64,000 bases of DNA, taken from Chromobacterium phragmitis (lineage in GTDB: Bacteria > Pseudomonadota > Gammaproteobacteria > Burkholderiales > Chromobacteriaceae). Every line of letters begins with the position of its first letter. Position 1 is the first letter of the stretch. Positions 8,489 to 16,437 of the stretch are shown here, in pieces. The translations under genes were made by a program, and so were the position numbers. The notes under the pieces are model-generated. The model was not told the origin of the DNA. It made no database searches and was given only the letters and a program-made list of their open reading frames with translations. Location of the stretch: assembly GCF_003325475.1 (NCBI RefSeq), contig NZ_CP029495.1, positions 2,480,001 through 2,544,000 of the forward strand. Direction: 5' to 3'.

Positions 8489-10520
8489 AGCCCGGCCCTT
8501 GCTCGGCCGGCTGTTCTCGCCGATCCGGCTGAATACGCTGCGGCTGCCCAACCGGCTGCTGATGAGCTCGATGCACCTGAACCTGGACGAGTGCGGCGAC
8601 GCCTGGCAAAGAATGGCGGCGTTCTACGCGCTGCGCGCGCGGGAGGGCGTCGGGCTGATCGTCAGCGCCGGCTGCGCGCCGGACGAGGCGGGCAAGACCA
8701 CCCAGGGCGGCTTCGCGCTGTGCCGCGACGACGAAATAGAGCCGCACAGGATGATCACCGGCGCGGTGCATGAGGCCGGCGGCCGCATCGCGCTGCAGAT
8801 TCTGCATTTCGGCCGCGAGGCCTTTCACGGCGGCATGGTGTCGTCGTCGGCTGAGCGGCTGCCGTCCAGCGTGTTCACGCCCAGGCCGCTTGGCGAGGCC
8901 GAGATCCAGGCGACCATCGCCGCCCACGCCGATTGCGCGGCCCGCGCCGTCGCCGCCGGCTACGACGCGATCGAGCTGCTGTTCGGCCAGGGTTTTCTGG
9001 TGCACCAGTTCCTGGCCCCGGCCTGCAACAAGCGCACCGACCGCTGGGGCGGCGGCTTCGACAACCGCGCGCGGCTGGCGGTGGAGATCGCCGCCGCGGT
9101 GCGCCGCCGCGTGGGTCCGGATTTCCCGCTGATCTTCCGTCTGCCCTGCATGGATCTGCTGCCGGACGGGCTGGACGCCGAGGAGTCGATGGGGCTGATC
9201 GGCAAGCTGCTGCCCTATGGCATCGACCTGCTCAACGTCAGCATAGGCTGGCACGAATCCGAGGTGCCGACGATCGCGATGGCGGTGCCGCGCGCGGCTT
9301 TCGCCGACGCCGCCCGGCTGGCGCGGCGGCGCTATCCGCAACTGAAGCTGGCGGTCAGCAACCGCGTCAACGACCCGCGCGACGGCGAGGCGCTGCTGTT
9401 GGACGGTTGCGCCGACATGATCGCGATGGCGCGGCCCTTTCTGGCCGACCCGGCATTGGCGAACAAGGCGCGGGCCAACCGCTTCGACGCGATCAACGCC
9501 TGCATCGCCTGTAATCAACGTTGCCTGGACCATGTGCTGACCGGCCAGCCGGTCAGCTGCAGCGTCAATCCGGATTGCGGGCTGTCGGTCGAAGGGCGCT
9601 ATCCGCCCTTGCCGAGGTCGCTGGAGGTGGCGGTGGCCGGCGGCGGCATCAGCGGCATGGGAGCGGCCTTGTTTCTGGCCCGGCGCGGCGCGCGGGTGAC
9701 GCTGTTCGAGGCTGGGGACGAGCTGGGCGGCCAGCTGCGGCTGGCCGCGCGCATTCCGCAAAAAGAGGAGTTCGCCGCCACTATCCGCCATTACCGCGGC
9801 GAGCTGCTGCGCGCCGGCGTGGCGGTGCGGCTGGGCTGCCGTTTCGACGAGCGCGCGGTCGACGCCGCGCGCTGGGACCACGTGGTGTTGGCGCAGGGCG
9901 CCGCGCCGCGCCGACCGGAAGGCGTGCCGGGGCTGGAGCTGCCGCATGTGCGGGACTACGCCGAGGTGCTGGAGCAGGGGTGCCCGGTGGCGTTTCCGGT
10001 GGTGGTGATCGGCGGCGGGGGCATCGCCTGCGATCTGGCGAAATACCTGGCGGCCAAACGCGGCGAGTTGACCCGTGGCGCGCGCGCCTACCTCGCGCGG
10101 CGTCTGCCGGCGGAGGCGCTGGCGCCGTACCTGGACGGCGGCGCGGACGACGAGGCGCCGGCGATCACGCTGCTGCAGCGCTCCGGCCGCAAGTTTGCCC
10201 ACCGCGTCGGCCGCACCACGCGCTGGATACTGATGGACGCGCTGCGCCGAGATGGCGTGCGGCTGTTGGGCCGGACCGAGCTTGTCGAGATCACCGGCGA
10301 CGCGGTGATCGTGCGCGAGCGCGGCGGCCCGGCGCGCAGCCTGCCGGCGCGCAGCGTGGTGATCGCCGCCGGCCAGGCGCCGCGTCTGGGTCCGGAGGAT
10401 GCGCTGAGGCGGGCCGGCATTCCCTGCACCGTGCTGGGGGCGGCGGATGGCGGCCTCTCCGGCGTCAATCTGGCCGCGGCGCTGGAAGCGGCTTACCGGT
10501 TTGCGATGGAGCTGACATGA
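8481..10520 (+). CDS. Old-yellow-enzyme/2,4-dienoyl-CoA reductase-like FMN, Fe-S and FAD oxidoreductase
   Basis: 679 residues from GTG 8481, overlapping FabG by 8 bp with GGAGGG upstream. Residues 1-330 form an OYE-type TIM barrel (LLGRLFSPIRLNTLRLPNRL at the start, GGGFDNRARL near 190). Residues about 338-362 carry the Cys cluster CIACNQRCLD followed by VSCSVNP for a 4Fe-4S centre. From about 383 comes a Rossmann FAD/NAD domain (VAVAGGGISGMGAALFLARR) and a second dinucleotide loop VVVIGGGGIACDLAKYL near 510. This is the architecture of FadH and related enzymes that reduce conjugated double bonds. In a polyene-forming operon it could saturate selected double bonds (inference). Confidence 0.9.
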   Translation: MPEARPLLGRLFSPIRLNTLRLPNRLLMSSMHLNLDECGDAWQRMAAFYALRAREGVGLIVSAGCAPDEAGKTTQGGFALCRDDEIEPHRMITGAVHEAGGRIALQILHFGREAFHGGMVSSSAERLPSSVFTPRPLGEAEIQATIAAHADCAARAVAAGYDAIELLFGQGFLVHQFLAPACNKRTDRWGGGFDNRARLAVEIAAAVRRRVGPDFPLIFRLPCMDLLPDGLDAEESMGLIGKLLPYGIDLLNVSIGWHESEVPTIAMAVPRAAFADAARLARRRYPQLKLAVSNRVNDPRDGEALLLDGCADMIAMARPFLADPALANKARANRFDAINACIACNQRCLDHVLTGQPVSCSVNPDCGLSVEGRYPPLPRSLEVAVAGGGISGMGAALFLARRGARVTLFEAGDELGGQLRLAARIPQKEEFAATIRHYRGELLRAGVAVRLGCRFDERAVDAARWDHVVLAQGAAPRRPEGVPGLELPHVRDYAEVLEQGCPVAFPVVVIGGGGIACDLAKYLAAKRGELTRGARAYLARRLPAEALAPYLDGGADDEAPAITLLQRSGRKFAHRVGRTTRWILMDALRRDGVRLLGRTELVEITGDAVIVRERGGPARSLPARSVVIAAGQAPRLGPEDALRRAGIPCTVLGAADGGLSGVNLAAALEAAYRFAMELT

Positions 10521-11572
10521 ACACGATGCGGGCGGTGGTATGGGAAGGGCTGCAGCGGCTGCGGCTGGCGATGTTGCCGCGTCCGGCGTTGCGGGAGCCG
10601 GACGACGCGCTGCTCAGGGTCACCCACGCGTCCACCTGCGGCACCGATCTGCACATCTACCGCGGCGCGGTGCCGGGTTTCGAGCCGGGCACGGTGATCG
10701 GGCACGAGTTCGTTGGCGAGGTGGCGGCGGTGGGGCCTGCGGTGAAGCTTTTGCGGCCTGGACAGCGCGCGGCCTGCGCCGATTTCGTCGCTTGCGGCGC
10801 GTGCGCGCCGTGCGCGGCCGGGCGGCACGCCCAGTGCGGCGAGCGGCGGTTGTTCGGCTTTTCCGGCTTGCAGCCGCGGCTGGACGGCGGCCTGGCCGAA
10901 TATGTGCGGGTGCCGCGGGCGGATGTCGCGCTGACGCCGCTGGCCGATGGCGCGGACCCGCGTTTCGGGCTGCTGTCCGGCGATGCGCTGCCGACCGCGC
11001 TGGGCGCGCTGCAGCGCTTGGTCTTGGCGCCGGGCGAGCGTCTGGCGGTGATCGGAGCTGGCCCGGTGGGCGTGTTGACCGCTTGGCTGGCGGCGCGACG
11101 CGGCGTGGAGGTTCTGCTGTTGGAAGTCAATCCCGCCCGCGCGGCGCGCGCGCGCCGTGGGGGGCTGGCGGTGGCCGAGATCGCGGCCGGGCAACCGCTG
11201 TCGGACGCGGCGCCGGGTTTGGCCGGCGCTTTCGACGCCGCGGTGGACGCGGTGGGCGGCGAGAGCGGCCTGAAGACCGCGCTGGCCGCATTGCGGCCGC
11301 GGGGGCGGCTGGTCGGCGCGGGATCGCAGGCCGGCCGTTTCGAGCTGGACTGGGGCGCGCTGATGCAGCGAGAGATTTCGCTGCAGTTCGTGATCGGCGA
11401 TCCGATCGGCCTGCGCGGCGAGGTGGAGGCGGCGATGGCCGTCTGCGCGCCGGCGCTGGATCTGATGTTTTCCGACAGATTGCGCTTGGACGAGGTGCCG
11501 GATTATTTCGCCGCGCTGTACCGGCGCGAGCGTTTCAAGGCGCTGGTCTGCGTGGCGGAGGAGATGGCATGA
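10517..11572 (+). CDS. Zinc-dependent medium-chain alcohol dehydrogenase
   Basis: 351 residues with ATGA overlap to the preceding reductase. THASTCGTDLHIYRG (residues 34-48) holds the catalytic zinc Cys. IGHEFVGEVAAVG near 62 holds the GHE zinc ligand. The Cys set CADFVACGACAPCAAGRHAQC near 87-107 is the structural zinc site. LAVIGAGPVGVLTAWLAARR near 180 is the NAD(P) Rossmann loop. This matches the threonine/sorbitol dehydrogenase branch of the MDR family. It may interconvert an alcohol and aldehyde, possibly the product of the thioester reductase at 2176 (inference). The exact substrate is not predictable. Confidence 0.9.
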   Translation: MNTMRAVVWEGLQRLRLAMLPRPALREPDDALLRVTHASTCGTDLHIYRGAVPGFEPGTVIGHEFVGEVAAVGPAVKLLRPGQRAACADFVACGACAPCAAGRHAQCGERRLFGFSGLQPRLDGGLAEYVRVPRADVALTPLADGADPRFGLLSGDALPTALGALQRLVLAPGERLAVIGAGPVGVLTAWLAARRGVEVLLLEVNPARAARARRGGLAVAEIAAGQPLSDAAPGLAGAFDAAVDAVGGESGLKTALAALRPRGRLVGAGSQAGRFELDWGALMQREISLQFVIGDPIGLRGEVEAAMAVCAPALDLMFSDRLRLDEVPDYFAALYRRERFKALVCVAEEMA

Positions 11573-12459
11573 GCAGGCGGGACGTGGGCAAGCGGCTGGC
11601 GCTGATAGGCTGCGGCGCGATGGGGACGGCGCTGGGATTGAGAATGCTGGCGCAGGGCTGGACGCTGCGGGTATATAACCGCAGTCTGGAGCGGACCCGG
11701 CCGCTGGAGGCGGTCGGCGCCAGCGCCTACCGGACACCGGCGGAGGCGGCGAGCGGCGCCGACTGGGTGGCGACGGTGGTCACAGACAGCGAAGCCCTGC
11801 GCGGGCTGTTGTTCAGCGACGGCGGCATCGCCAGCGCGCCGGCGCTCGGCCGCCGGCTGGTTGATCTGGGCACCCACCGGCCGGATCGGCTGGCTGATTT
11901 GGGCGCGGAGTCGGCCAGCCGCGGCTGGCCGTTGGTGGAGGCACCGATGACGGGAAGCGTGCACGACGCCAGCCACGGCACCCTGCATTTCCTGGTCGGC
12001 GGCGAGGAATCGGACGTCGAGTGGGCGAGCCCGCTGCTGTGGGCGCTGGGGCGCGGGGTTCACCATCTGGGCGGGCTGGGCGCGGGCAATACCGCCAAGC
12101 TGGCTCTGAACTTGCTGGTGGGGGCGATGGCCGGCGGGCTGGGAGAGGCCGTCGCCTTGCTGCGCGCGCGCGGCCTGGCGGTGGACAGCTTCCTGGACGC
12201 ATTGGACGGCAGCGGGCTGGCCTCGCCCTTGTACCGGCGGCTGGGGCAGCGCTATCTGGATGGCGACCACGCGCCGCGTTTCTCGCTGGGGAATCTGGAA
12301 AAGGACTTGCGCTGGGAATGGGAGCATGCCGAGCGCAGCGGATTGAAGCCCCGTCTGGCCCCGGCACTGTGCCAGCTGCTTGAGTCGCTGCCGCAGGCGG
12401 ACAAGTTGCGGGACTATTCCTGGTTGATCACCCAGTTGGCAGGCCCCGCGGCCTGTTGA
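11569..12459 (+). CDS. Beta-hydroxyacid dehydrogenase (3-hydroxyisobutyrate dehydrogenase family)
   Basis: 296 residues with ATGA overlap to the alcohol dehydrogenase. ALIGCGAMGTALGLRMLAQG near residue 8-27 is the GxGxMG cofactor loop, and YNRSLERT at the end of strand 2 has the Arg favouring NADPH. PMTGSVHDASHGTLHFLVGG near 125-144 is the substrate-binding signature of the family, and GNTAKLALNLLVG near 173 supplies the catalytic Lys. The last gene before an AT-rich break, it probably ends the biosynthetic operon. Family members oxidise or reduce small beta-hydroxyacids or reduce imines; the role here is unknown. Confidence 0.88.
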   Translation: MSRRDVGKRLALIGCGAMGTALGLRMLAQGWTLRVYNRSLERTRPLEAVGASAYRTPAEAASGADWVATVVTDSEALRGLLFSDGGIASAPALGRRLVDLGTHRPDRLADLGAESASRGWPLVEAPMTGSVHDASHGTLHFLVGGEESDVEWASPLLWALGRGVHHLGGLGAGNTAKLALNLLVGAMAGGLGEAVALLRARGLAVDSFLDALDGSGLASPLYRRLGQRYLDGDHAPRFSLGNLEKDLRWEWEHAERSGLKPRLAPALCQLLESLPQADKLRDYSWLITQLAGPAAC

Positions 12460-12551
12460 GTTTAATGTCATGGATGGCTTATTTATTAAATGATATATTC
12501 ATTTTAAATCATCCGTGCCGCCTTTCCTTTTCGAAAACAAGCGAGCGTTTC
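12460..12551 (+). promoter_or_regulatory. AT-rich promoter-like island with a short palindrome
   Basis: This 92-bp gap is markedly AT-rich between 12464 and 12512 while both flanks are very GC-rich. It contains a perfect palindrome with arms AAATGA (12488-12493) and TCATTT (12499-12504), whose centre overlaps a TATATT that could act as a -10 box. No good -35 match is seen. It probably drives the ABC transporter operon separately from the biosynthetic genes, with the palindrome as a possible operator (inference). Confidence 0.45.
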
Positions 12552-13301
12552 ATGAACACAGCAGTCAAGCCATTGGCCTCCGGGGCCATTGTCGAGTTGC
12601 AGGATGTCGGCCGCACATTCTTGTTGGGCGAAACCCGGATCGAAGCCCTGCGCCACGCGACGCTGGCGGTGATGCCGGGCGATTTCCTGGCGATCTGGGG
12701 GCCGTCCGGCTCCGGCAAGTCCACCCTGCTCAACCTGCTGGGGCTGATAGACAGCCCCAGCTACGGCCGGATGCTGTTCCGCGGCGAGGACGTGGCGGGA
12801 CTGGACGACAACGCCCTGTCCGACTACCGCAGCCGCGAGATCGGCTTCGTGTTCCAGAACTTCAACCTGATTCCGGTGCTGTCGGCGCTGGAGAATGTGA
12901 TGTTGCCGTTGCATTGCCAGCGCGCGCCGAAAGCCGAGGCCAGGGCGCGGGCGTTGGCCTGGCTGCAGAAGGTAGGCCTGGCGGCCTTCGCCGATCATCC
13001 GCCGGAGAAGCTCAGCGGCGGCCAGCGCCAGCGGGTGGCGATCGCGCGGGCGATGGTGACCGAGCCTTCGCTGGTGATCGCCGACGAGCCGACCGCCAAT
13101 CTGGACTCCCACACCAGCCGCGAAGTGATCGACCTGATGCAGGCGCTGAACCACAAGACCGGCGTCACCTTCGTGCTGTCCACCCACGATCCCAGGTTGC
13201 TGGCGCGGGTGTCGCGCCACCTTGCGCTGCGCGACGGCGAGATCGCCGAAGCCTCGTATGAGGAAAGCATGCTGAAACTCAACGCGGAGAGCCTGACATG
13301 A
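12552..13301 (+). CDS. ABC transporter ATP-binding protein (MacB/LolD family)
   Basis: 249 residues from ATG 12552; the reading frame is open further upstream but that part is AT-rich leader. It has Walker A GPSGSGKSTLLNL near residue 55, Q-loop FVFQNFNLIPVL near 105, signature LSGGQRQRVAIARA near 156, Walker B LVIADEPTANLDS near 176 and the H-loop STHD. The 'RSREIGFVFQ' pattern and length are typical of MacB/LolD-type ATPases paired with FtsX permeases. It overlaps the permease gene by 4 bp. With LolA-like and outer-membrane proteins downstream it probably extracts or moves a lipid-linked product from the inner membrane (inference). Confidence 0.93.
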   Translation: MNTAVKPLASGAIVELQDVGRTFLLGETRIEALRHATLAVMPGDFLAIWGPSGSGKSTLLNLLGLIDSPSYGRMLFRGEDVAGLDDNALSDYRSREIGFVFQNFNLIPVLSALENVMLPLHCQRAPKAEARARALAWLQKVGLAAFADHPPEKLSGGQRQRVAIARAMVTEPSLVIADEPTANLDSHTSREVIDLMQALNHKTGVTFVLSTHDPRLLARVSRHLALRDGEIAEASYEESMLKLNAESLT

Positions 13302-14590
13302 ATCCCATCGTGATGGCGTGGCGCAATCTGCTGCGCAACCGTCGCCGCAGCCTGGTCACCCTGCTGTCCATCGCCTTCGGCATCGCCGCGCTGGCGCTGT
13401 TCGCCGGCTACACCCAGACCATCTACACCGGCCTGGCCAACCTCTCCATCCACGGCGAGATGATCGGCCACCTGACGGTCAACAAACGCGGCTGGCGCAC
13501 CGAGGGCAAGCTGCATCCGGCGCGCTACCTGCTGACGCCGGCCGAGATCGCCAAGGTGGACGCCATCGTCCGCCAGCGCCTGCCGCAGGGCCACGTGCTG
13601 CCGCGGATGGGGCTGGACGGCATGATCTCCAACGGCCGCAACAGCACCATCTTCATCGCCGAAGGCATAGACCCGTCCGCGCTGCAGCTGATACTGGGCC
13701 CGCTCAGCGGCGTGCACCGCAACATCGTCGCCGACAAGCCCAACGGCGTGTCGGTCGGAGAGGCGCTGGCCGCGGTGCTGGGGCTGAAGCGCGGCGGCGA
13801 GGCCTCGCTGCTGGTGGGCACCATCCACGGCCAGGCCAACGCCGCCGACGTCGAAGTCAACGACGTGATCAATACCGGCAACACCGCCACCAACGACAAG
13901 TTCCTGCTGGCGCCGCTGCAGCTGACCCGCTCGCTGAAGGACGTCGGGGAGCAGGCCGAGTGGCTGACGGTATTGATCAACACGCCGGCCAAGGCCGGCG
14001 GCCAGCTGGACAAGGGCATGCTGGCGATGCTGACCACGCCGGCGCCGGACGAGGCGGCCACCGACGCGCTGCGCGATCAACTGCAGGCGGATTTCCGCGC
14101 CGCCGGGCTGGATCTGGAGGTGCGCACCTGGCAGGACATGTCGCTCTACTACAAGCAGGTGAAGAACATGTACGACCTGATCTTCACGCTGCTGTTGGGC
14201 ATCGTGCTGGCCATTGTGGTGTTGAGCATCGCCAACGCGATGAGCATGAGCGTGCTGGAGCGCACCCGCGAGATCGGCACGCTCAGGGCGATGGGTTATC
14301 GACGCGTGCGCGTGGTGGGCCTGTTCATCGCCGAGGCCTGCCTGCAGGTGGCGCTGGGCTGCCTGCTGGGGCTGCTGCTGTTCTGGCTGACTAGCCACGC
14401 GGTCAACGGCGCCAACATCCAGTACGTGCCGCCGGGCAACAGCATCAGCGTGCCGCTGTACATCGATTTCGATCCGGCGCGCACCGTGTTCGCGATGCTG
14501 CTGCTGGGCACGCTGAGCATCGCCGCCGCCTGGCTGCCGGCGCGCAAGGCGTCGGGCCAGCAGATCACGCTGTCGCTGGCGCACAGCTGA
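13298..14590 (+). CDS. FtsX/MacB-type ABC transporter permease
   Basis: 430 residues. N-terminal AWRNLLRNRRRSLVTLLSIAFGIAALALFAG is the typical cytoplasmic amphipathic start plus first membrane helix. A large periplasmic domain (about 50-285) follows. Three C-terminal helices lie near 292-315, 345-368 and 390-410, with the FtsX signature VLERTREIGTLRAMGYRRVRV near 312-332. Four membrane helices and this domain are shared with LolC/E and MacB, which work mechanically on periplasmic substrates instead of transporting across the inner membrane. It overlaps the ATPase gene and lies 13 bp before the LolA-like gene. Confidence 0.93.
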   Translation: MNPIVMAWRNLLRNRRRSLVTLLSIAFGIAALALFAGYTQTIYTGLANLSIHGEMIGHLTVNKRGWRTEGKLHPARYLLTPAEIAKVDAIVRQRLPQGHVLPRMGLDGMISNGRNSTIFIAEGIDPSALQLILGPLSGVHRNIVADKPNGVSVGEALAAVLGLKRGGEASLLVGTIHGQANAADVEVNDVINTGNTATNDKFLLAPLQLTRSLKDVGEQAEWLTVLINTPAKAGGQLDKGMLAMLTTPAPDEAATDALRDQLQADFRAAGLDLEVRTWQDMSLYYKQVKNMYDLIFTLLLGIVLAIVVLSIANAMSMSVLERTREIGTLRAMGYRRVRVVGLFIAEACLQVALGCLLGLLLFWLTSHAVNGANIQYVPPGNSISVPLYIDFDPARTVFAMLLLGTLSIAAAWLPARKASGQQITLSLAHS

Positions 14591-14603
14591 GAAAGGGAAA
14601 CGC

Positions 14604-15347
14604 ATGAAAACGACGACGATGGCGGCCGGCCTGTTGCTGGCCGGCCTGATCGCCGCGCCGGCGGCCATGGCGGCGCCGGACGCGCAGGCGCTGCTGCGCC
14701 AGTCAGACCAGGCGCGCGGCGGCGATCTGCCCGGCTTGGCCTGGGAAGTGCGGCTGGCCAACAGCGGCAGCGCCAGCGAAGATCTGCAGCCGATGCGGCT
14801 CGAGGTGCGGGCCAACAAGACCGCCAGCCTGGCCGAGGTGCGCGAGCCCTTGAGCAATAAGGGCTCCAAGATGCTGCAGGTGGACCGCAATATGTGGCTG
14901 AGCAAACCCGGGCTGAAGAAGCCGGTGGCGATCTCGCCGCGGCTGCGGCTGTCCGGCCAGGCGGCGATAGGCGACATCGCCGCCACCAATTACGCCAAGG
15001 ACTACGCGGCCAAGCTGCTGCGCGAGGAGACGCTGAACGGCGAGCCTTGCTACGTGCTGGATCTGAAGTCGGCCAACAAGCAGAGCACCTACGACCGCAT
15101 CGTCTACTGGGTGTCGGAAAAGCGGATGGTCGGGGTGCAGGCGCAGTTTTACAGCCTGTCCGGCAAGCTGCTCAAGCAGGCAAGTTTCCAGTACGACAAT
15201 ACGGTCAAGGTGGGCGGCAAGAGCATTCCCTTCGTCAGCGCCATGCAGATCAACGACGCGCTGACCGACGCCCGCACCACGCTGAAGTACGGCGAGCTGC
15301 GGGTGAAGACTTTCGCCGATGCCGAATTCCAGGTGGACAATCTCTGA
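14604..15347 (+). CDS. LolA-like periplasmic lipid/lipoprotein carrier
   Basis: 247 residues with a clear signal peptide (MKTTTMAAGLLLAGLIAAPAAMAAP, cleavage near 24). DAQALLRQSDQARGGDLPG followed by repeating amphipathic beta strands resembles LolA-like outer-membrane lipoprotein sorting proteins that usually accompany FtsX-type transporters. CYVLDLKS and YWVSEKRMVGVQAQFYSLSGKLLK fit the half-barrel fold. RBS GAGAAAGGGAA precedes ATG 14604. Probable role: carry the substrate released by the ABC pair across the periplasm to the outer-membrane protein encoded next (inference). Confidence 0.8.
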   Translation: MKTTTMAAGLLLAGLIAAPAAMAAPDAQALLRQSDQARGGDLPGLAWEVRLANSGSASEDLQPMRLEVRANKTASLAEVREPLSNKGSKMLQVDRNMWLSKPGLKKPVAISPRLRLSGQAAIGDIAATNYAKDYAAKLLREETLNGEPCYVLDLKSANKQSTYDRIVYWVSEKRMVGVQAQFYSLSGKLLKQASFQYDNTVKVGGKSIPFVSAMQINDALTDARTTLKYGELRVKTFADAEFQVDNL

Positions 15348-16434
15348 GCGCGGCGCGGCCGGTCTGGCCGCGCTGCTGCTGTGCGCCGGCGTCCACGCCG
15401 CCGAAGGCGACGGCGGCGAGGCGTGGCGGACCGACGCCAGCCTGGAGGCTTGGCTATACGGCGACGCCTACCGGCTGACATCGCCGGCGCCGCTGCCGCA
15501 AAAGCAGTACCACGCCGAGGCTAGGCTGGACCTGGCGCTCAGGCGCGACGCGCTGCGCGTGGAGCTGGCGCCCAGGCTGAACTGGCTGCGCGCCTGCCCG
15601 CCCGGCGGCGCGGATTGCCGCAGCGACGGCCAGGCCAGCCTCAACCAGGGCTATTTCAGCCTGGCCAGCGGCGGCGAGCAACTGGCGGCCGGCCGCGAGA
15701 AATTCAGCTGGGGGCCGGCCAATTTCCGTTCTCCCAGCAATCCCTTCTATTTCGACAGCGGCCGGACCAATCCGCTGGCCGACACGCCAGGCGTCGACCT
15801 GGCGCGCTGGACCCACAGCGGCGGCGGCTGGCGGCTGACCTCGGCCTATGTGTCCGATACCCGGACTTTGCCGCAGCCCAGGCAGCGCGACACGCTGCTG
15901 TTCAAGCTGGACCGGCAGGGCGACGATGCGCTGGCCAGCCTGGTGTTCAGCCAGGCGCGCGGCCAGCGCCAGGGGCCTTTTCTCGGCGCTTTCGCCCAGT
16001 ACACGCCCGACGACGCCTGGCTGCTGTACGGCGAGGCGTCCGCCCAGCGGCGCGGCGCGGCGACGGCGGCGCGCTGGCTGGGCGGCGCCAGCTACACCAG
16101 CGCCGCCGGCCGGGTGTGGTCGGCCGAATACCTGTTCAACGGCGACAACGGCGCGGCCACGCTGCAAGCCGACCCGTTCGCGCTGCGAGGCCGCCATTAC
16201 CTGTGGGCCAGCGCGCAGAGCAATCCGCAGGAGCTGGAGCGCTACTGGCGGCTGGAGTGGACGCGCAATCAAGACGACCGAAGCCAGGGCTGGATGCTGT
16301 ACGGCGAGCGCCGTCTATCGCCGCGGCTGTCCGGCTTCGCGATGCTGGCCCTGGGCGAGGGCGGCGCCGGCCGCGAACTGGGCGGCGCCTATCGCAGCGG
16401 CGCCACCCTGGGGCTCAAGCTGTTTCTGTTCTAG
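15319..16434 (+). CDS. Outer-membrane beta-barrel protein, porin-like
   Basis: 371 residues. An N-terminal hydrophobic stretch (GLAALLLCAGVHAAEG, residues 15-30) is a signal peptide. The remainder alternates short amphipathic strands rich in aromatic residues (YRLTSP, WGPANF, WRLTSAY, LYGEAS) and ends ATLGLKLFLF with a C-terminal Phe, the classic outer-membrane barrel signature. It starts inside the LolA-like gene (29-bp overlap). Inference: terminal exporter or surface component of the pathway. A function in capsule or alginate-type export is possible but not provable. The stop is only 3 bp from the convergent effector gene. Confidence 0.78.
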   Translation: MPNSRWTISERGAAGLAALLLCAGVHAAEGDGGEAWRTDASLEAWLYGDAYRLTSPAPLPQKQYHAEARLDLALRRDALRVELAPRLNWLRACPPGGADCRSDGQASLNQGYFSLASGGEQLAAGREKFSWGPANFRSPSNPFYFDSGRTNPLADTPGVDLARWTHSGGGWRLTSAYVSDTRTLPQPRQRDTLLFKLDRQGDDALASLVFSQARGQRQGPFLGAFAQYTPDDAWLLYGEASAQRRGAATAARWLGGASYTSAAGRVWSAEYLFNGDNGAATLQADPFALRGRHYLWASAQSNPQELERYWRLEWTRNQDDRSQGWMLYGERRLSPRLSGFAMLALGEGGAGRELGGAYRSGATLGLKLFLF

Positions 16435-16437
16435 CGC

